Part shown: in pieces, positions 17,093 to 26,426 of the stretch
Position numbering within the stretch: position 1 is the stretch's first letter
How the letters are laid out: each line of letters begins with the position of its first letter
DNA from: CAWFZT01 sp963820415
GTDB lineage: Bacteria; Chloroflexota; Anaerolineae; Anaerolineales; Anaerolineaceae
Reading direction: 5' to 3'
DNA: 64,000 nucleotides
Assembly (NCBI GenBank): GCA_963820415.1
Contig: CAWFZT010000006.1
Coordinates: 744,001-808,000 of the forward strand
Notes under the pieces: generated by a model
The model's database searches: none
Told to the model about the DNA's origin: nothing
Seen by the model: the letters and a program-made list of their open reading frames with translations, nothing else
Program-made: the position numbers and the translations under genes

Positions 17093-18487
17093 TGTTAAAC
17101 CAAAGTAGAAATGTCCCCTTTCACCAAAGTTAAAATGTCCCCTAGGAAAGGGACAAGAAAGTGGACAAACTATACACGATGAACGAGAAAGAAATCAAAC
17201 GGTTAGGGATCATGACCCAACTTGAGAAGAAACAGGTTGGCCAACAGAAAGCTGCCGAACAATTAGGGATCAGTGTACGGCAGGTGAAACGGCTAAAGCG
17301 GGCCTATCAGGCAGATGGGGCAGCGGGATTGATCCACAAAAGCCGGGGCAAACCGAGCCACAACCAGCTCGACCCGGAAATGAAGCAGAAGGCCCTGGAG
17401 CTCATTTTGGAACGATATCGGGATTTTGGGCCGACCCTGGCCAGGGAGAAGTTAGTGGAAGTGCACGGATTGCGGATTTCGGATGAGCGAGTGCGCCAAC
17501 TGATGTTGGCCGAAGGGATCTGGAAACCGAGGCGGAAACGTAAACTGCAGGTATTTCAAATGCGTCAGCGGCGAGCCTGTTTTGGCGAACTGGTGCAGAT
17601 CGATGGCTCAGACTACAACTGGTTTGAAGAGCGGGGACCACGCTGCACGTTGTTGGTATTTGTGGATGATGCCACAGGAAAGCTGGTGGAATTGTGGTTT
17701 GTGGAGCATGAGAGCTTCTTTGGGTACTGTGAGGCTGCCAGGCACTATTTTGAGCGCTACGGCAAGCCAGGAGCGTTTTACAGCGATAAACATGGCATCT
17801 TTCACCTCAATACCCCCAAACTGACCCCTGGAGACGGCCTGACAGACTTCGGCAGAGCCATGCAGGAACTGGGGGTTCAGATCATCTGTGCCAATACCCC
17901 TCAGGCCAAAGGCCGGGTCGAACGCACCAACCAGACCCTGCAAGACCGCCTGACGAAGGAACTGAGACTGCTTGGCATCTCAACCCCCAAAGAAGCCAAT
18001 CGTTGGCTGCCTGAGTTCATAGAGGAGTATAACCAGCGTTTTGCCACAACTCCCCGCAGCAACCTCAATGCTCATCGGCCCCTGACAACGACGGACAACC
18101 TCGACTGGATCTTGGTCCGGAAGACCCCCCGCATCCTTTCCAAGAACTTGACCCTCCAGTATCTCAAGACGATTTATCAAATCCAGGTGGACCGCCCTTC
18201 CTACGCCATGCGTAAAGCCCCGGTGACCGTTTTGGAGAACCCTCAAGGTGAGGTCACCATCTTGTACAAGAATAAATCCCTCCCGTTCAGCGTGTTTTAT
18301 CAGCAACAAAAACAAGCCGAAGTGGTATCATCCAAATCGATTGATCTTGCCCTGCGCAATGCTTCCTATGCCCATAAACCAGCCCACAATCATCCCTGGC
18401 GTCGACCCTGGAAAGACAAGAAGGTCCCCTCAGATGGGGACATTCTTACTTTGTCAAAATAGGTGACATTTTAACTTTGGGCTAACA
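17093..18487 (+). mobile_element. Insertion sequence copy 1 (IS1202/ISNCY-like), 1395 bp
   Basis: The element begins TGTTAAACCAAAG and ends CTTTGGGCTAACA, giving imperfect terminal inverted repeats of about 26 bp. Each end holds two copies of a CAAAGT-A/T-rich-AATGTC box (left at about 17101 and 17116; right in mirror image), which look like paired transposase sites. One transposase gene fills the element. It is flanked by the 15-bp direct repeat GACACGCGACAAAAC. Long target duplications occur in the IS1202-type group, which I name from memory. Confidence 0.92.
17161..18462 (+). CDS. DDE transposase, copy 1
   Basis: A 433-residue transposase with GTG start at 17161. An N-terminal helix-turn-helix (KAAEQLGISVRQVKRLKRAY, about residues 30-49) and a second HTH around LRISDERVRQLML precede a retroviral-integrase-type core. 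The catalytic triad is visible as Asp148 (QIDGSDYNWFE), Asp209 (FYSDKHGIF) and Glu254 (KGRVERTNQ). The C terminus is basic. The gene is intact, so the element may be active. Confidence 0.92.
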   Translation: MDKLYTMNEKEIKRLGIMTQLEKKQVGQQKAAEQLGISVRQVKRLKRAYQADGAAGLIHKSRGKPSHNQLDPEMKQKALELILERYRDFGPTLAREKLVEVHGLRISDERVRQLMLAEGIWKPRRKRKLQVFQMRQRRACFGELVQIDGSDYNWFEERGPRCTLLVFVDDATGKLVELWFVEHESFFGYCEAARHYFERYGKPGAFYSDKHGIFHLNTPKLTPGDGLTDFGRAMQELGVQIICANTPQAKGRVERTNQTLQDRLTKELRLLGISTPKEANRWLPEFIEEYNQRFATTPRSNLNAHRPLTTTDNLDWILVRKTPRILSKNLTLQYLKTIYQIQVDRPSYAMRKAPVTVLENPQGEVTILYKNKSLPFSVFYQQQKQAEVVSSKSIDLALRNASYAHKPAHNHPWRRPWKDKKVPSDGDILTLSK

Positions 18488-18502
18488 GACACGCGACAAA
18501 AC

Positions 18503-19897
18503 TGTTAAACCAAAGTAGAAATGTCCCCTTTCACCAAAGTTAAAATGTCCCCTAGGAAAGGGACAAGAAAGTGGACAAACTATACACGATGAACGAGAAA
18601 GAAATCAAACGGTTAGGGATCATGACCCAACTTGAGAAGAAACAGGTTGGCCAACAGAAAGCTGCCGAACAATTAGGGATCAGTGTACGGCAGGTGAAAC
18701 GGCTAAAGCGGGCCTATCAGGCAGATGGGGCAGCGGGATTGATCCACAAAAGCCGGGGCAAACCGAGCCACAACCAGCTCGACCCGGAAATGAAGCAGAA
18801 GGCCCTGGAGCTCATTTTGGAACGATATCGGGATTTTGGGCCGACCCTGGCCAGGGAGAAGTTAGTGGAAGTGCACGGATTGCGGATTTCGGATGAGCGA
18901 GTGCGCCAACTGATGCTGGCCGAAGGGATCTGGAAACCGAGGCGGAAACGTAAACTGCAGGTATTTCAAATGCGTCAGCGGCGAGCCTGTTTTGGCGAAC
19001 TGGTGCAGATCGATGGCTCAGACTACAACTGGTTTGAAGAGCGGGGACCACGCTGCACGTTGTTGGTATTTGTGGATGATGCCACAGGAAAGCTGGTGGA
19101 ATTGTGGTTTGTGGAGCATGAGAGCTTCTTTGGGTACTGTGAGGCTGCCAGGCACTATTTTGAGCGCTACGGCAAGCCAGGAGCGTTTTACAGCGATAAA
19201 CATGGCATCTTTCACCTCAATACCCCCCAACTGACCCCTGGAGACGGCCTGACAGACTTCGGCAGAGCCATGCAGGAACTGGGGGTTCAGATCATCTGTG
19301 CCAATACCCCTCAGGCCAAAGGCCGGGTCGAACGCACCAACCAGACCCTGCAAGACCGCCTGACGAAGGAACTGAGACTGCTTGGCATCTCAACCCCCAA
19401 AGAAGCCAATCGTTGGCTGCCTGAGTTCATAGAGGAGTATAACCAGCGTTTTGCCACAACTCCCCGCAGCAACCTCAATGCTCATCGGCCCCTGACAACG
19501 ACGGACAACCTCGACTGGATCTTGGTCCGGAAGACCCCCCGCATCCTTTCCAAGAACTTGACCCTCCAGTATCTCAAGACGATTTATCAAATCCAGGTGG
19601 ACCGCCCTTCCTACGCCATGCGTAAAGCCCCGGTGACCGTTTTGGAGAACCCTCAAGGTGAGGTCACCATCTTGTACAAGAATAAATCCCTCCCGTTCAG
19701 CGTGTTTTATCAGCAACAAAAACAAGCCGAAGTGGTATCATCCAAATCGATTGATCTTGCCCTGCGCAATGCTTCCTATGCCCATAAACCAGCCCACGAT
19801 CATCCCTGGCGTCGACCCTGGAAAGACAAGAAGGTCCCCTCAGATGGGGACATTCTTACTTTGTCAAAATAGGTGACATTTTAACTTTGGGCTAACA
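18503..19897 (+). mobile_element. Insertion sequence copy 2, 1395 bp
   Basis: A second complete copy in the same orientation, separated from copy 1 only by one 15-bp target repeat (18488-18502). I found three base differences between the coding regions of the copies: T/C at about 17506/18916, a change of Lys220 to Gln, and Asn to Asp near the C terminus. The tandem pair is therefore very young. Confidence 0.92.
18571..19872 (+). CDS. DDE transposase, copy 2
   Basis: This is the same 433-residue transposase as copy 1, with Asp148, Asp209 and Glu254 all kept. It differs by Lys220Gln and one Asn-to-Asp change in the C-terminal AHDHPW segment, plus one silent change. Neither change touches the catalytic core. 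GTG is the start. Confidence 0.92.
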   Translation: MDKLYTMNEKEIKRLGIMTQLEKKQVGQQKAAEQLGISVRQVKRLKRAYQADGAAGLIHKSRGKPSHNQLDPEMKQKALELILERYRDFGPTLAREKLVEVHGLRISDERVRQLMLAEGIWKPRRKRKLQVFQMRQRRACFGELVQIDGSDYNWFEERGPRCTLLVFVDDATGKLVELWFVEHESFFGYCEAARHYFERYGKPGAFYSDKHGIFHLNTPQLTPGDGLTDFGRAMQELGVQIICANTPQAKGRVERTNQTLQDRLTKELRLLGISTPKEANRWLPEFIEEYNQRFATTPRSNLNAHRPLTTTDNLDWILVRKTPRILSKNLTLQYLKTIYQIQVDRPSYAMRKAPVTVLENPQGEVTILYKNKSLPFSVFYQQQKQAEVVSSKSIDLALRNASYAHKPAHDHPWRRPWKDKKVPSDGDILTLSK

Positions 19898-19911
19898 GAC
19901 ACGCGACAAAA

Positions 19912-19991
19912 CGCTAAGAAATTTCTTATAATGGTTGACCTGTCCCTGGTTTGCTCGTACAATGGGCTGATTAAATCTACATTTCTTAGCG
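19912..19991 (+). promoter_or_regulatory. Promoter of lysine aminomutase gene flanked by inverted boxes
   Basis: TTGACC (19935-19940), a 17-base spacer and TACAAT (19958-19963) form a promoter about 100 bases before the gene. It is bracketed by a perfect 11-bp inverted repeat, CGCTAAGAAAT (19912-19922) and ATTTCTTAGCG (19981-19991). The upstream box extends into a palindrome TAAGAAATTTCTTA (19915-19928). The boxes look like paired operators for an unknown regulator. Confidence 0.6.
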
Positions 19992-20065
19992 GGTGCAAAT
20001 GTGCGCCTGAAAAGAAAGCGATCTGGCAGGTTTAGTTCAGTATCTACATAATGGGAGCTTCTAAA

Positions 20066-21420
20066 ATGAGTTTTTCCCCTTTTCCTTCCCGGCGAGCCCC
20101 ACTTTACCAGAATGTTCCAGATGAGAAATGGAACGATTGGCGCTGGCAACTCAGCCACCGCTTGAATACGATTGCAGATTTCGAGAAACTGCTTAGGCTG
20201 ACAGACAGCGAGCGCAAGGCGCTTTCAACCAGCGGCCTGTTCCGCGTGGACATAACCCCTTATTTTGCTTCATTGATCAATCCTGATGACCCGGATGACC
20301 CTGTGCGCAGGCAGGTCGTACCAACCGCCGACGAGATCACCCCTTTTACCGGCATGATGGAAGACTCGCTGGCGGAAGACCGCCATTCGCCGGTGCCAGG
20401 GTTGGTGCATCGCTATCCCGACCGGGTGTTGATGCTGGTCACGACCCAGTGCGCCTCGTACTGCCGCTTCTGCACCCGTTCGCGCATCGTTGGTAATCCG
20501 GTGGCAAATTTTTCGCACGCCGATTTCGACATGCAGATCGATTACCTGAAGCGCACTCCCCAGGTGCGGGATGTGCTGCTTTCCGGTGGCGATCCGCTGA
20601 CCATTGCCCCGGCAATCCTTGAAGAGCTGCTGGGCCAGCTTCGCGAAATTCCCCACATCGAAATTTTGCGCATCGGCACACGCGTGCCGGTCTTCATGCC
20701 CATGCGGGTCACGGATGAACTATGCGATATGCTGCAAAAGTATCACCCGTTGTGGGTGAATATCCACGTCAACCACCCTAACGAGATTACGGCCGAGCTG
20801 GCCCAAGCGACCGATAAACTCAGCCGCGCAGGGATTCCCCTGGGCAACCAGACCGTCCTATTGGCGGGAATCAACGACTGCGTTCACATCCAGCGCAAGC
20901 TGGTGCAAGATTTGGTGCGTATTCGCGTCCGCCCTTACTACCTATACCAGTGCGACCTGGTCGAGGGCGCCGGTCACTTCCGCACCCCGGTTGCCAAGGG
21001 AATTGAGGTCATGGAAGGACTGCGCGGGCATACTTCAGGGTTTGCGGTGCCGACTTACCTGATTGATGCGCCTGGGGGGGAGGCAAGATCCCGGTGCTTC
21101 CGGATTATTTGATCAGCCAGTCGGACCATAAAGTTATCCTGCGGAATTATGAAGGCTTTATCAGCACCTACGAAGAACCGGCTAATTACCAGTCGCACGA
21201 TCCGAAAACCTGCAAATACTGTCAGAACAAACGCCTGGAGCCAGGACAGAACGGCATTACCGGGATGTTGGATGGCAAGCAGATGTTCATCAAGCCGGAG
21301 GGTTTCGACGACTTGCATAACCGGGGGAGCGGAATGCACCGCCTCCGCGCTGACAGTCACAAATGGGATCCGCTGGGCATCGGTCCGGGAGGAGAGGAAC
21401 ACAAAGAAGAAAAAAAGTGA
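20066..21420 (+). CDS. Lysine 2,3-aminomutase family radical SAM enzyme (apparent frameshift)
   Basis: These PLP- and radical-SAM-dependent enzymes shift the lysine amino group to make beta-lysine. The ATG at 20066 follows GGGAG by eight bases. The CxxxCxxC cluster motif is C129-ASY-C133-RF-C136, followed by RSRIVGNP. VLLSGGDPLT and HVNHPNEIT are family segments, and YYLYQCDLVEGAGHFRTPV is the conserved C-terminal block. In the G run at 21074-21080 one G is missing. With it the protein continues GGGKIPVLPDYLISQ and through a CKYC motif to 21420, about 450 residues. Beta-lysine is used as an osmolyte or in lysine degradation. No other pathway genes are adjacent. Confidence 0.88.
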
Positions 21421-21466
21421 ATTTAAGGATGGGGTGTCATGACATCCGTGATACCGTTAAATTCAC
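21417..21466. terminator. Bidirectional terminator-like inverted repeat
   Basis: GTGAATTTAA (21417-21426) pairs with TTAAATTCAC (21457-21466), enclosing a smaller GGATG..CATCC hairpin centred on TGTCATGACA. It lies between the convergent aminomutase and SMR genes. Confidence 0.7.
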
Positions 21467-21473
21467 TCCTGTG

Positions 21474-21794
21474 TTAATGGCCTCCACTTATATTCAACCC
21501 CACCAGGCCGATCACAATCAGGGCAATCGAGATAAGTTTTAAGGCATTGGCGGGTTCCTTGAACCATAAAATCCCGATGGTGGTGATTACAGCCGTTCCC
21601 ACCCCTGACCAGATGGCGTAGGCAACACTGATGTCGATCCGTCGCAGCGCCAGGTTCAAGGGCACGAAGCCCAGGCCGTAAAAAACGAACATCAAGATGG
21701 TGGGCACCCGTTGGGTAAAACCATACGAGTATTTCATGCAAGTCGTTCCGGAAACCTCGAACAAAATAGCTGTGACTAATAAAAACCAACTCAT
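21474..21794 (-). CDS. Small multidrug resistance (SMR) family transporter
   Basis: A 106-residue membrane protein with four predicted helices. The first carries the essential glutamate in LLVTAILFEVSGTTCMKYS (Glu13), which couples proton and drug-cation exchange. The fourth-helix region KLISIALIVIGLVGLNI is typical. Homologues export quaternary ammonium or guanidinium compounds as dimers. The gene starts three bases after the stop of the CDP-alcohol transferase gene. Since that enzyme may use choline, transport of a choline-like cation is a possible but unproven role. Confidence 0.85.
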   Translation of the reverse strand: MSWFLLVTAILFEVSGTTCMKYSYGFTQRVPTILMFVFYGLGFVPLNLALRRIDISVAYAIWSGVGTAVITTIGILWFKEPANALKLISIALIVIGLVGLNISGGH

Positions 21795-21797
21795 CGT

Positions 21798-22508
21798 CTA
21801 TGCCCGGTTTTTCTTCTGCCGCAGGTAAAATGCCAGGAAAATATAATAAAGAGGGAAGATCAGCGACATCCAGGCCAGTCCATTGTAAGGCCGGCCGACC
21901 AAGATTAGGTAAATAATGCCTGAGCTGATGATGCCATAAAGGAAAGCCATCAGTACGGTCAATTTGCGTAAGGGTTGGGTACTGAAACTGGCAAACTCGA
22001 CCGGCGCCCAAATCAAGAATGAAAACACGAGCAGGATGATGGCGCTGACGGTTGGGGGCAGGTGAAAGAGGAATAAATAGAAAATGAGGAAGTTCCAATA
22101 ATTGGGAAAACCGGTGTAATACCCATCGTTGGTCTTGGCCGCTTTCTGGCAAAAACCGTAGCCAGCCGCGATGGCTGTCACAGCCAGAACTGCTATGCCT
22201 GCCCCCTGCACGATCCCGAACCGGTAAGCGAAATAGAAGGGGATAAAGGCATAATTGATGTAATCGGTGATGTCATCCAACTTGCGCCCGTCGAATTGAG
22301 GGGTATAGGTAGTAACCTTCCAGGTGCGCGCCATCGTCCCATCAGTAGAATCGATGATCATAGCCAGCCCCAGAAGAATCAAAGCAAACTTCAGATTACC
22401 TGCGGCGATGAATATCAGCCCAAACAGGCCGCAAACGAGGCCAAGGCTGGTGTAGAAATGGACCAACCATGCTCGCATCACAAAAAATCGGCGTTGATTG
22501 TCAGTCAT
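21798..22508 (-). CDS. CDP-alcohol phosphatidyltransferase, phosphatidylcholine-synthase-like
   Basis: A polytopic membrane enzyme of 236 residues. The ATG at 22508 has AGAAAGG just upstream. The CDP-alcohol motif is complete: D53-x2-D56-G57-x2-A60-R61, then G74-x3-D78-x3-D82 in FDGRKLDDITDY. The spacing between AR and G and the later segment KTNDGYYTGFPNYWNFLIF resemble bacterial phosphatidylcholine synthase (Pcs), which joins choline to CDP-diacylglycerol. Phosphatidylserine synthase is the main alternative. Its leader contains copy A of a repeated hairpin. Confidence 0.75.
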   Translation of the reverse strand: MTDNQRRFFVMRAWLVHFYTSLGLVCGLFGLIFIAAGNLKFALILLGLAMIIDSTDGTMARTWKVTTYTPQFDGRKLDDITDYINYAFIPFYFAYRFGIVQGAGIAVLAVTAIAAGYGFCQKAAKTNDGYYTGFPNYWNFLIFYLFLFHLPPTVSAIILLVFSFLIWAPVEFASFSTQPLRKLTVLMAFLYGIISSGIIYLILVGRPYNGLAWMSLIFPLYYIFLAFYLRQKKNRA

Positions 22509-22618
22509 CCTTTCTCCCGGCAACTTCCCTCCAGACGGTTGTCCCAGCAGGCAAGCATGTTTAGTTTTATTGAACGGGGATACCAATCATATTTTCGACC
22601 TATACCGGTAGTACATAT

Positions 22619-22671
22619 GATCTTTGGGGTTTCCCACGGAAGAACTGATCCAGCCCAGCAATTCCCAAGGA
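22619..22671 (-). repeat. Conserved leader hairpin, copy A
   Basis: Read on the minus strand this begins CCTTGGGAATTGC and ends TTCTTCCGTGGGAAACCCCA followed by AAGATC. The ends can pair (CUUGGG with CCCCAAG-like). The same pattern occurs at 40695-40744 and 45094-45171, always upstream of a gene in sense orientation. This copy lies about 110 bases before the Pcs-like gene. The rest of the 320-base gap 22509-22828 shows no convincing gene. Confidence 0.6.
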
Positions 22672-22828
22672 TCCAGTATTTTCGCCAGACCAGTTTCGAT
22701 GATAACCTGATTATTCCTGGGTGGCAAGACATCGATAGTTGTGCCAGGGTCCACATCCGCCCTGAAGATTAAATCAAGCTTAGGATTATCATCTTATTCT
22801 TGTTGGCTTCTCATGCTAGAATTGGAGT

Positions 22829-23857
22829 ATGACTCAGCACTCCGCCTTTATTCTACTCCTGCCTGTCTTGATCGTGGCTTGCCTGGCTTTCTGGTTTTAT
22901 GGTAAGCAGCGCTATTTATCGCTTTCGCTGTCCCATCACGTTACACCTTCTGGCGGAATGTTTGGCAAGTTCACTCCCAGGAAAATTGTTACCTATCTCT
23001 ATGCTCGCTGGCCGGAGTTCTTCCTCGGTTTCATTATTCGTTGGATTTTCCCGATCGTGGACGAAACTACCAAGCAGTGGATGCGTGATCACTATCACGG
23101 AAAAGTGTTGACCCAGGAGCTGGCCGAAGCGATCATTACCATCAACCAGGGCGTTCCACTCCAGGATCTTGAACAAATTATCCCGTATGCCACGGCGCGG
23201 GATATCGTCTTGAACGTGCCTCTGGATATTGTGGCTTACGAATGTACTTGCCGCCGTTCACGCCCGGTCCACTGTGAACCAACCCAGGTGTGCATGATCA
23301 TCGGCCAGCCTTTCGCCGATTTCACCTTACAGCATAACCCGGAAAAAAGTCGCCGGTTGAGCACGGCTGAGGCGCTCAAACTACTCCGGGAGGAGCACGA
23401 ACGCGGCCATATTCACGCCGCTTATTTCAAAGAAGACCACCTGAATCGTTTCTACGTCATCTGCAACTGCTGTAAATGCTGCTGTGGTGGGATCGAGGCG
23501 ATGGTCAAATACAAGAACCCAATCATTGCTCCCTCCGGATATATTGCCCGTCCGGATGAAGGTTTATGCGTCGCCTGCGGCGCCTGCCTGGATGCCTGTG
23601 CCTTCGGAGCGCTGTCTCTGACCAATACGGCCGTGGTGGCCTGGGAGAAATGCCTGGGCTGCGGGGTGTGTACCGCCTTCTGCCCGCAGGAGGCGATTGA
23701 ACTGGTAAGGGATGAACGTAAGGGCGTCCCCATGGATGTGCGTCTCCTCCCGAAGGCCGGTGGAATGCAAAAACAACCCGCACCGGGTGAAGTCCAGCCG
23801 GTTCCGGCGGGCGGGCGCGGCCCGCACGCAGTTACTAACACCGCTCTGGATGATTGA
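22829..23857 (+). CDS. Membrane-anchored Cys-rich 4Fe-4S protein
   Basis: A 342-residue protein with one N-terminal transmembrane segment (FILLLPVLIVACLAFWFYG). The central region holds unusual cysteine clusters, CTCRRSRPVHC and CNCCKCCCGG. Two adjacent 4Fe-4S ferredoxin motifs follow, CVACGACLDAC and CLGCGVCTAFCP. The tail is proline-rich and looks disordered. An electron-transfer role at the cytoplasmic face is likely, but no partner oxidoreductase is adjacent and the clustered cysteines may bind an additional metal centre. Confidence 0.75.
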   Translation: MTQHSAFILLLPVLIVACLAFWFYGKQRYLSLSLSHHVTPSGGMFGKFTPRKIVTYLYARWPEFFLGFIIRWIFPIVDETTKQWMRDHYHGKVLTQELAEAIITINQGVPLQDLEQIIPYATARDIVLNVPLDIVAYECTCRRSRPVHCEPTQVCMIIGQPFADFTLQHNPEKSRRLSTAEALKLLREEHERGHIHAAYFKEDHLNRFYVICNCCKCCCGGIEAMVKYKNPIIAPSGYIARPDEGLCVACGACLDACAFGALSLTNTAVVAWEKCLGCGVCTAFCPQEAIELVRDERKGVPMDVRLLPKAGGMQKQPAPGEVQPVPAGGRGPHAVTNTALDD

Positions 23858-24086
23858 CGCCGTTCGTTTACCGAGTATAATCCCACAAGGCCCATTGGAA
23901 ACACATCACGAGAGTAAATATTTTCGAAATTGCTGGGATACCTGGTTTCACCAGACTGGTTGCCATGAGAGAAGCTTTCATTTTTATTACCTGTTTTCGA
24001 GGATGTGATTCGGGCCTGATTGGCTCGTTTTATGCAATAATGTCATCCTATAAGCTAAACGTTTCTAAGGACTAGATTTTCAGATA

Positions 24087-25890
24087 ATGCAAGCCCCAGG
24101 TGTCTCTAAACCCTTGTTCCGCTGGATCAAGCCCATCGTGGTCTCAGCCGCTTTTCTGGCTTTTTTCCTGTTAGCAGACCATTTTTCGAACTCTTGTCCA
24201 GGTTTCAGCCGGCATCCCGGATTGGTGTCCAACTTCAGGCGTCAGCCTGGCGTTCTTGATCTTGTTCGGGTTGGAATACGCTCCGGTTGTATTCGGGGCA
24301 GTCCTGGTGACCGGGCTATGGGTTCACCAGATATCATTCGGTTTATCGCTTTTAATCCTGGCCATCTTTGTAACTTCCGGATACAGCCTGGCAGCTTATA
24401 TTATTAGCAATGTGCTGCACATTGACCCTCACTTGAACCGTTCGCGCGATGCCACCTTATTAATTCTTTCAGCTTTGGCCACCTCGGTGATCGTAGCAGC
24501 CCTGAACGCCCTGGTTTTTCTGATGGATGGGCGGATTACTACTGCAAGTTACCAGCTTGCTTTAATCCAGTTGTGGGTGACGGATGCCATCGCGATCCTG
24601 GTTGTGGCGCCTGTATTCCTGGTAATGCGTGCCCCATTGCGGAGCCTGTTCGCCTTCAGCCAGGCCTCATTAGATGCAATCTTCCGCCTTCTGACATCGC
24701 AGCGCTTGCTGCTTTTAGTGAGTGAGATTTTACTTCAGGTGGCCCTGGTAGCGATGGTTGTCATGGCAATTTTCTCCTGGACATTTACCGAAAATTTCAA
24801 ACCCTTCTATCTGTGTTTCCTGGTACTGATTGCCATCTGTTTGCGCCACGGCATTATCGGCGCGGTAATTGCCAATGCGATCACTGCCACAGGGGTCTTA
24901 CTGGCGGGTTATTTTTTGGCCTATCAACCGGTCAATATCACCGAGCTGCAATTCTTCCTGGTAACCCTTTCCATGACCGGTTTGGTGTTGGGGGCAGTGG
25001 TGACGGAGAACAAAGACGGCGAAAAGGCCTTAAGGGCGGCTGAAGCCCGCTATCGCCAGATGGTTGAACAGACTCTGATCGTCATTTACATCAAGGCTGC
25101 AGATAGAAGCGGTTCGATCTTGTATATCAGCCCACAAATCGAGGCGTTAACCGGCTACCCTCCGGACGAATGGGTGGAAGATAAGAATCTATGGGAAAAA
25201 TTACTCCACCCGGATGATCGGGACTCCGTCCAATCAGAGATAAGGCGAATGAACGAGACCCGCCAGCCTTCGGCCAGCGAATATCGGATGATTGCCCGCA
25301 AAGGACAGGTGGTGTGGGTACGCGATGAGGCAGTCCTGGTTAAGGATGAAAAAGGCAAGCCGCGTTTCTGGCAGGGAGTCCTTCACGATATTACTCAACG
25401 CAAGCGCCGCGAGGAAGAACTTTGGGCGCAGAGCACCCAGGATTCAATGACCGGCCTGCACAGCCGGGCTTTCTTCGATGCTGAACTGGCCAGGCTGCAA
25501 AACAGCCGTTTGTTCCCCATCAGTGTGGTGATGATGGACATGGATGGATTGAAGATGGTCAATGATTTCCGCGGGCACGCTGCCGGGGATGAGTTATTGC
25601 GCCAGACCGGCCTGCTGCTGCGCGGGTCTTTCCGTTCTGAGGACATCATTGCCAGAATTGGGGGAGATGAATTCGCCATCTTATTGCCCGATACGGACGC
25701 CGTGGAAGCAGATGCTATCATCACACGGCTGAAGACCAATCTGGCTGCCTATAATCGCAACCATCCCGATTTGCCGATCAGTATTTCGATTGGGGTCGCT
25801 TCCGGTCAAAAGGGCACATCATTGAGCGATGTCTTGAAACAGGCCGATGAAATTATGTACCAGCAAAAAACCTGGCGGAGGAAAGTATAA
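24087..25890 (+). CDS. MASE1-PAS-GGDEF diguanylate cyclase (apparent frameshift)
   Basis: The N terminus (PLFRWIKPIVVSAAFLAFF) begins a multi-span MASE1 sensor domain. One base is missing near 24194; with it the frame reads LADHFSNS, then VQVSAGIPDWCPTSGVSLAF and joins LFGLEYAPVVFGAVLVTG. After about eight membrane segments comes a PAS domain (YRQMVEQTLIVIYIKA to VLHDITQRKRREEE). The GGDEF domain (DSMTGLHSRAFFDAEL, DGLKMVNDFRGHAAGDELL) has an intact active site RIGGDEFAI, so c-di-GMP synthesis is expected. A PilZ protein gene lies 3 kb downstream. Confidence 0.88.
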
Positions 25891-25924
25891 TCAGGGAAAG
25901 TTTCTCTACCCTATGGAGGCTAAA

Positions 25925-26362
25925 ATGAAATGGGTCACTCGTTCGCACGTGCATGTAGACCGGGTTGCCTGCCCCTGGCTGATCAGTCGTTTTATCGATA
26001 ACGAAGCTGAATTTTTATTTGTCCCAAAAAACCAGGTGGAAAAGGTAGTAACTGAAACTGCCGCCGTCCCGTTCGATGCGCCTGGAGTTGAATTGGGTCA
26101 TCACGAGCAGCGCTGCTCGTTTGAATCGATCATCCTCAAGTACGGGCTGACCGATGCAGCTTTGCTGCGCATGGCCAAGATCGTACACGCCGCGGATGTG
26201 GAACAGGACCTGGATAGCGATCCTGTGGCGCGCGGGCTCGAAGCCATTGCGGTGGGTTACAGCCTGCGTTTCCCGGATGATGAAGAAAACCTGGCCAACC
26301 AGTTCGCGGTTTACGATGCCCTGTACGCCTGGTGCCGCCTGGCAGTGGCAAAGGGATTATAA
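25925..26362 (+). CDS. ChrB C-terminal-domain protein
   Basis: A 145-residue soluble protein starting at ATG 25925, six bases after GGAGG. It begins MKWVTRSHVHVDRVACPWLI and contains DAPGVELGHHEQRCSFESI and a helical C-terminal half with AKIVHAADVEQDLDSD. These are hallmarks of the ChrB C-terminal domain linked to chromate resistance in other bacteria. No chromate transporter (chrA) is nearby and the N-terminal half of full-length ChrB is absent, so a chromate role is uncertain. Confidence 0.75.
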   Translation: MKWVTRSHVHVDRVACPWLISRFIDNEAEFLFVPKNQVEKVVTETAAVPFDAPGVELGHHEQRCSFESIILKYGLTDAALLRMAKIVHAADVEQDLDSDPVARGLEAIAVGYSLRFPDDEENLANQFAVYDALYAWCRLAVAKGL

Positions 26363-26426
26363 AATACGTAAGAGACTGCTGAATCAATGCGTCAGAAAGG
26401 GTAAAGTTAATGGGAGATAAAGACGC

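Larger units (their letters stand above)
17078..19912. repeat. Three 15-bp direct repeats bounding two tandem IS copies
   Basis: GACACGCGACAAAAC occurs at 17078-17092, 18488-18502 and 19898-19912. The order is repeat-IS-repeat-IS-repeat with a 1410-bp period. The outer pair is the original target duplication. The middle copy shows that the tandem arose by duplication of IS plus target repeat, or by a second insertion into the same site. Confidence 0.95.

Noticed and set aside
19912..19991. Possible dif/Xer site beside the IS, as IS1202-like elements can target such sites
   Set aside because: Only an ATTTCTTATAAT-like half is seen; the second arm of a dif site is missing.
22505..22756. 83-codon minus-strand frame upstream of the Pcs-like gene
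   Set aside because: It overlaps the repeated hairpin copy A, has no recognisable domain, and overlaps the ribosome-binding site of the real gene.
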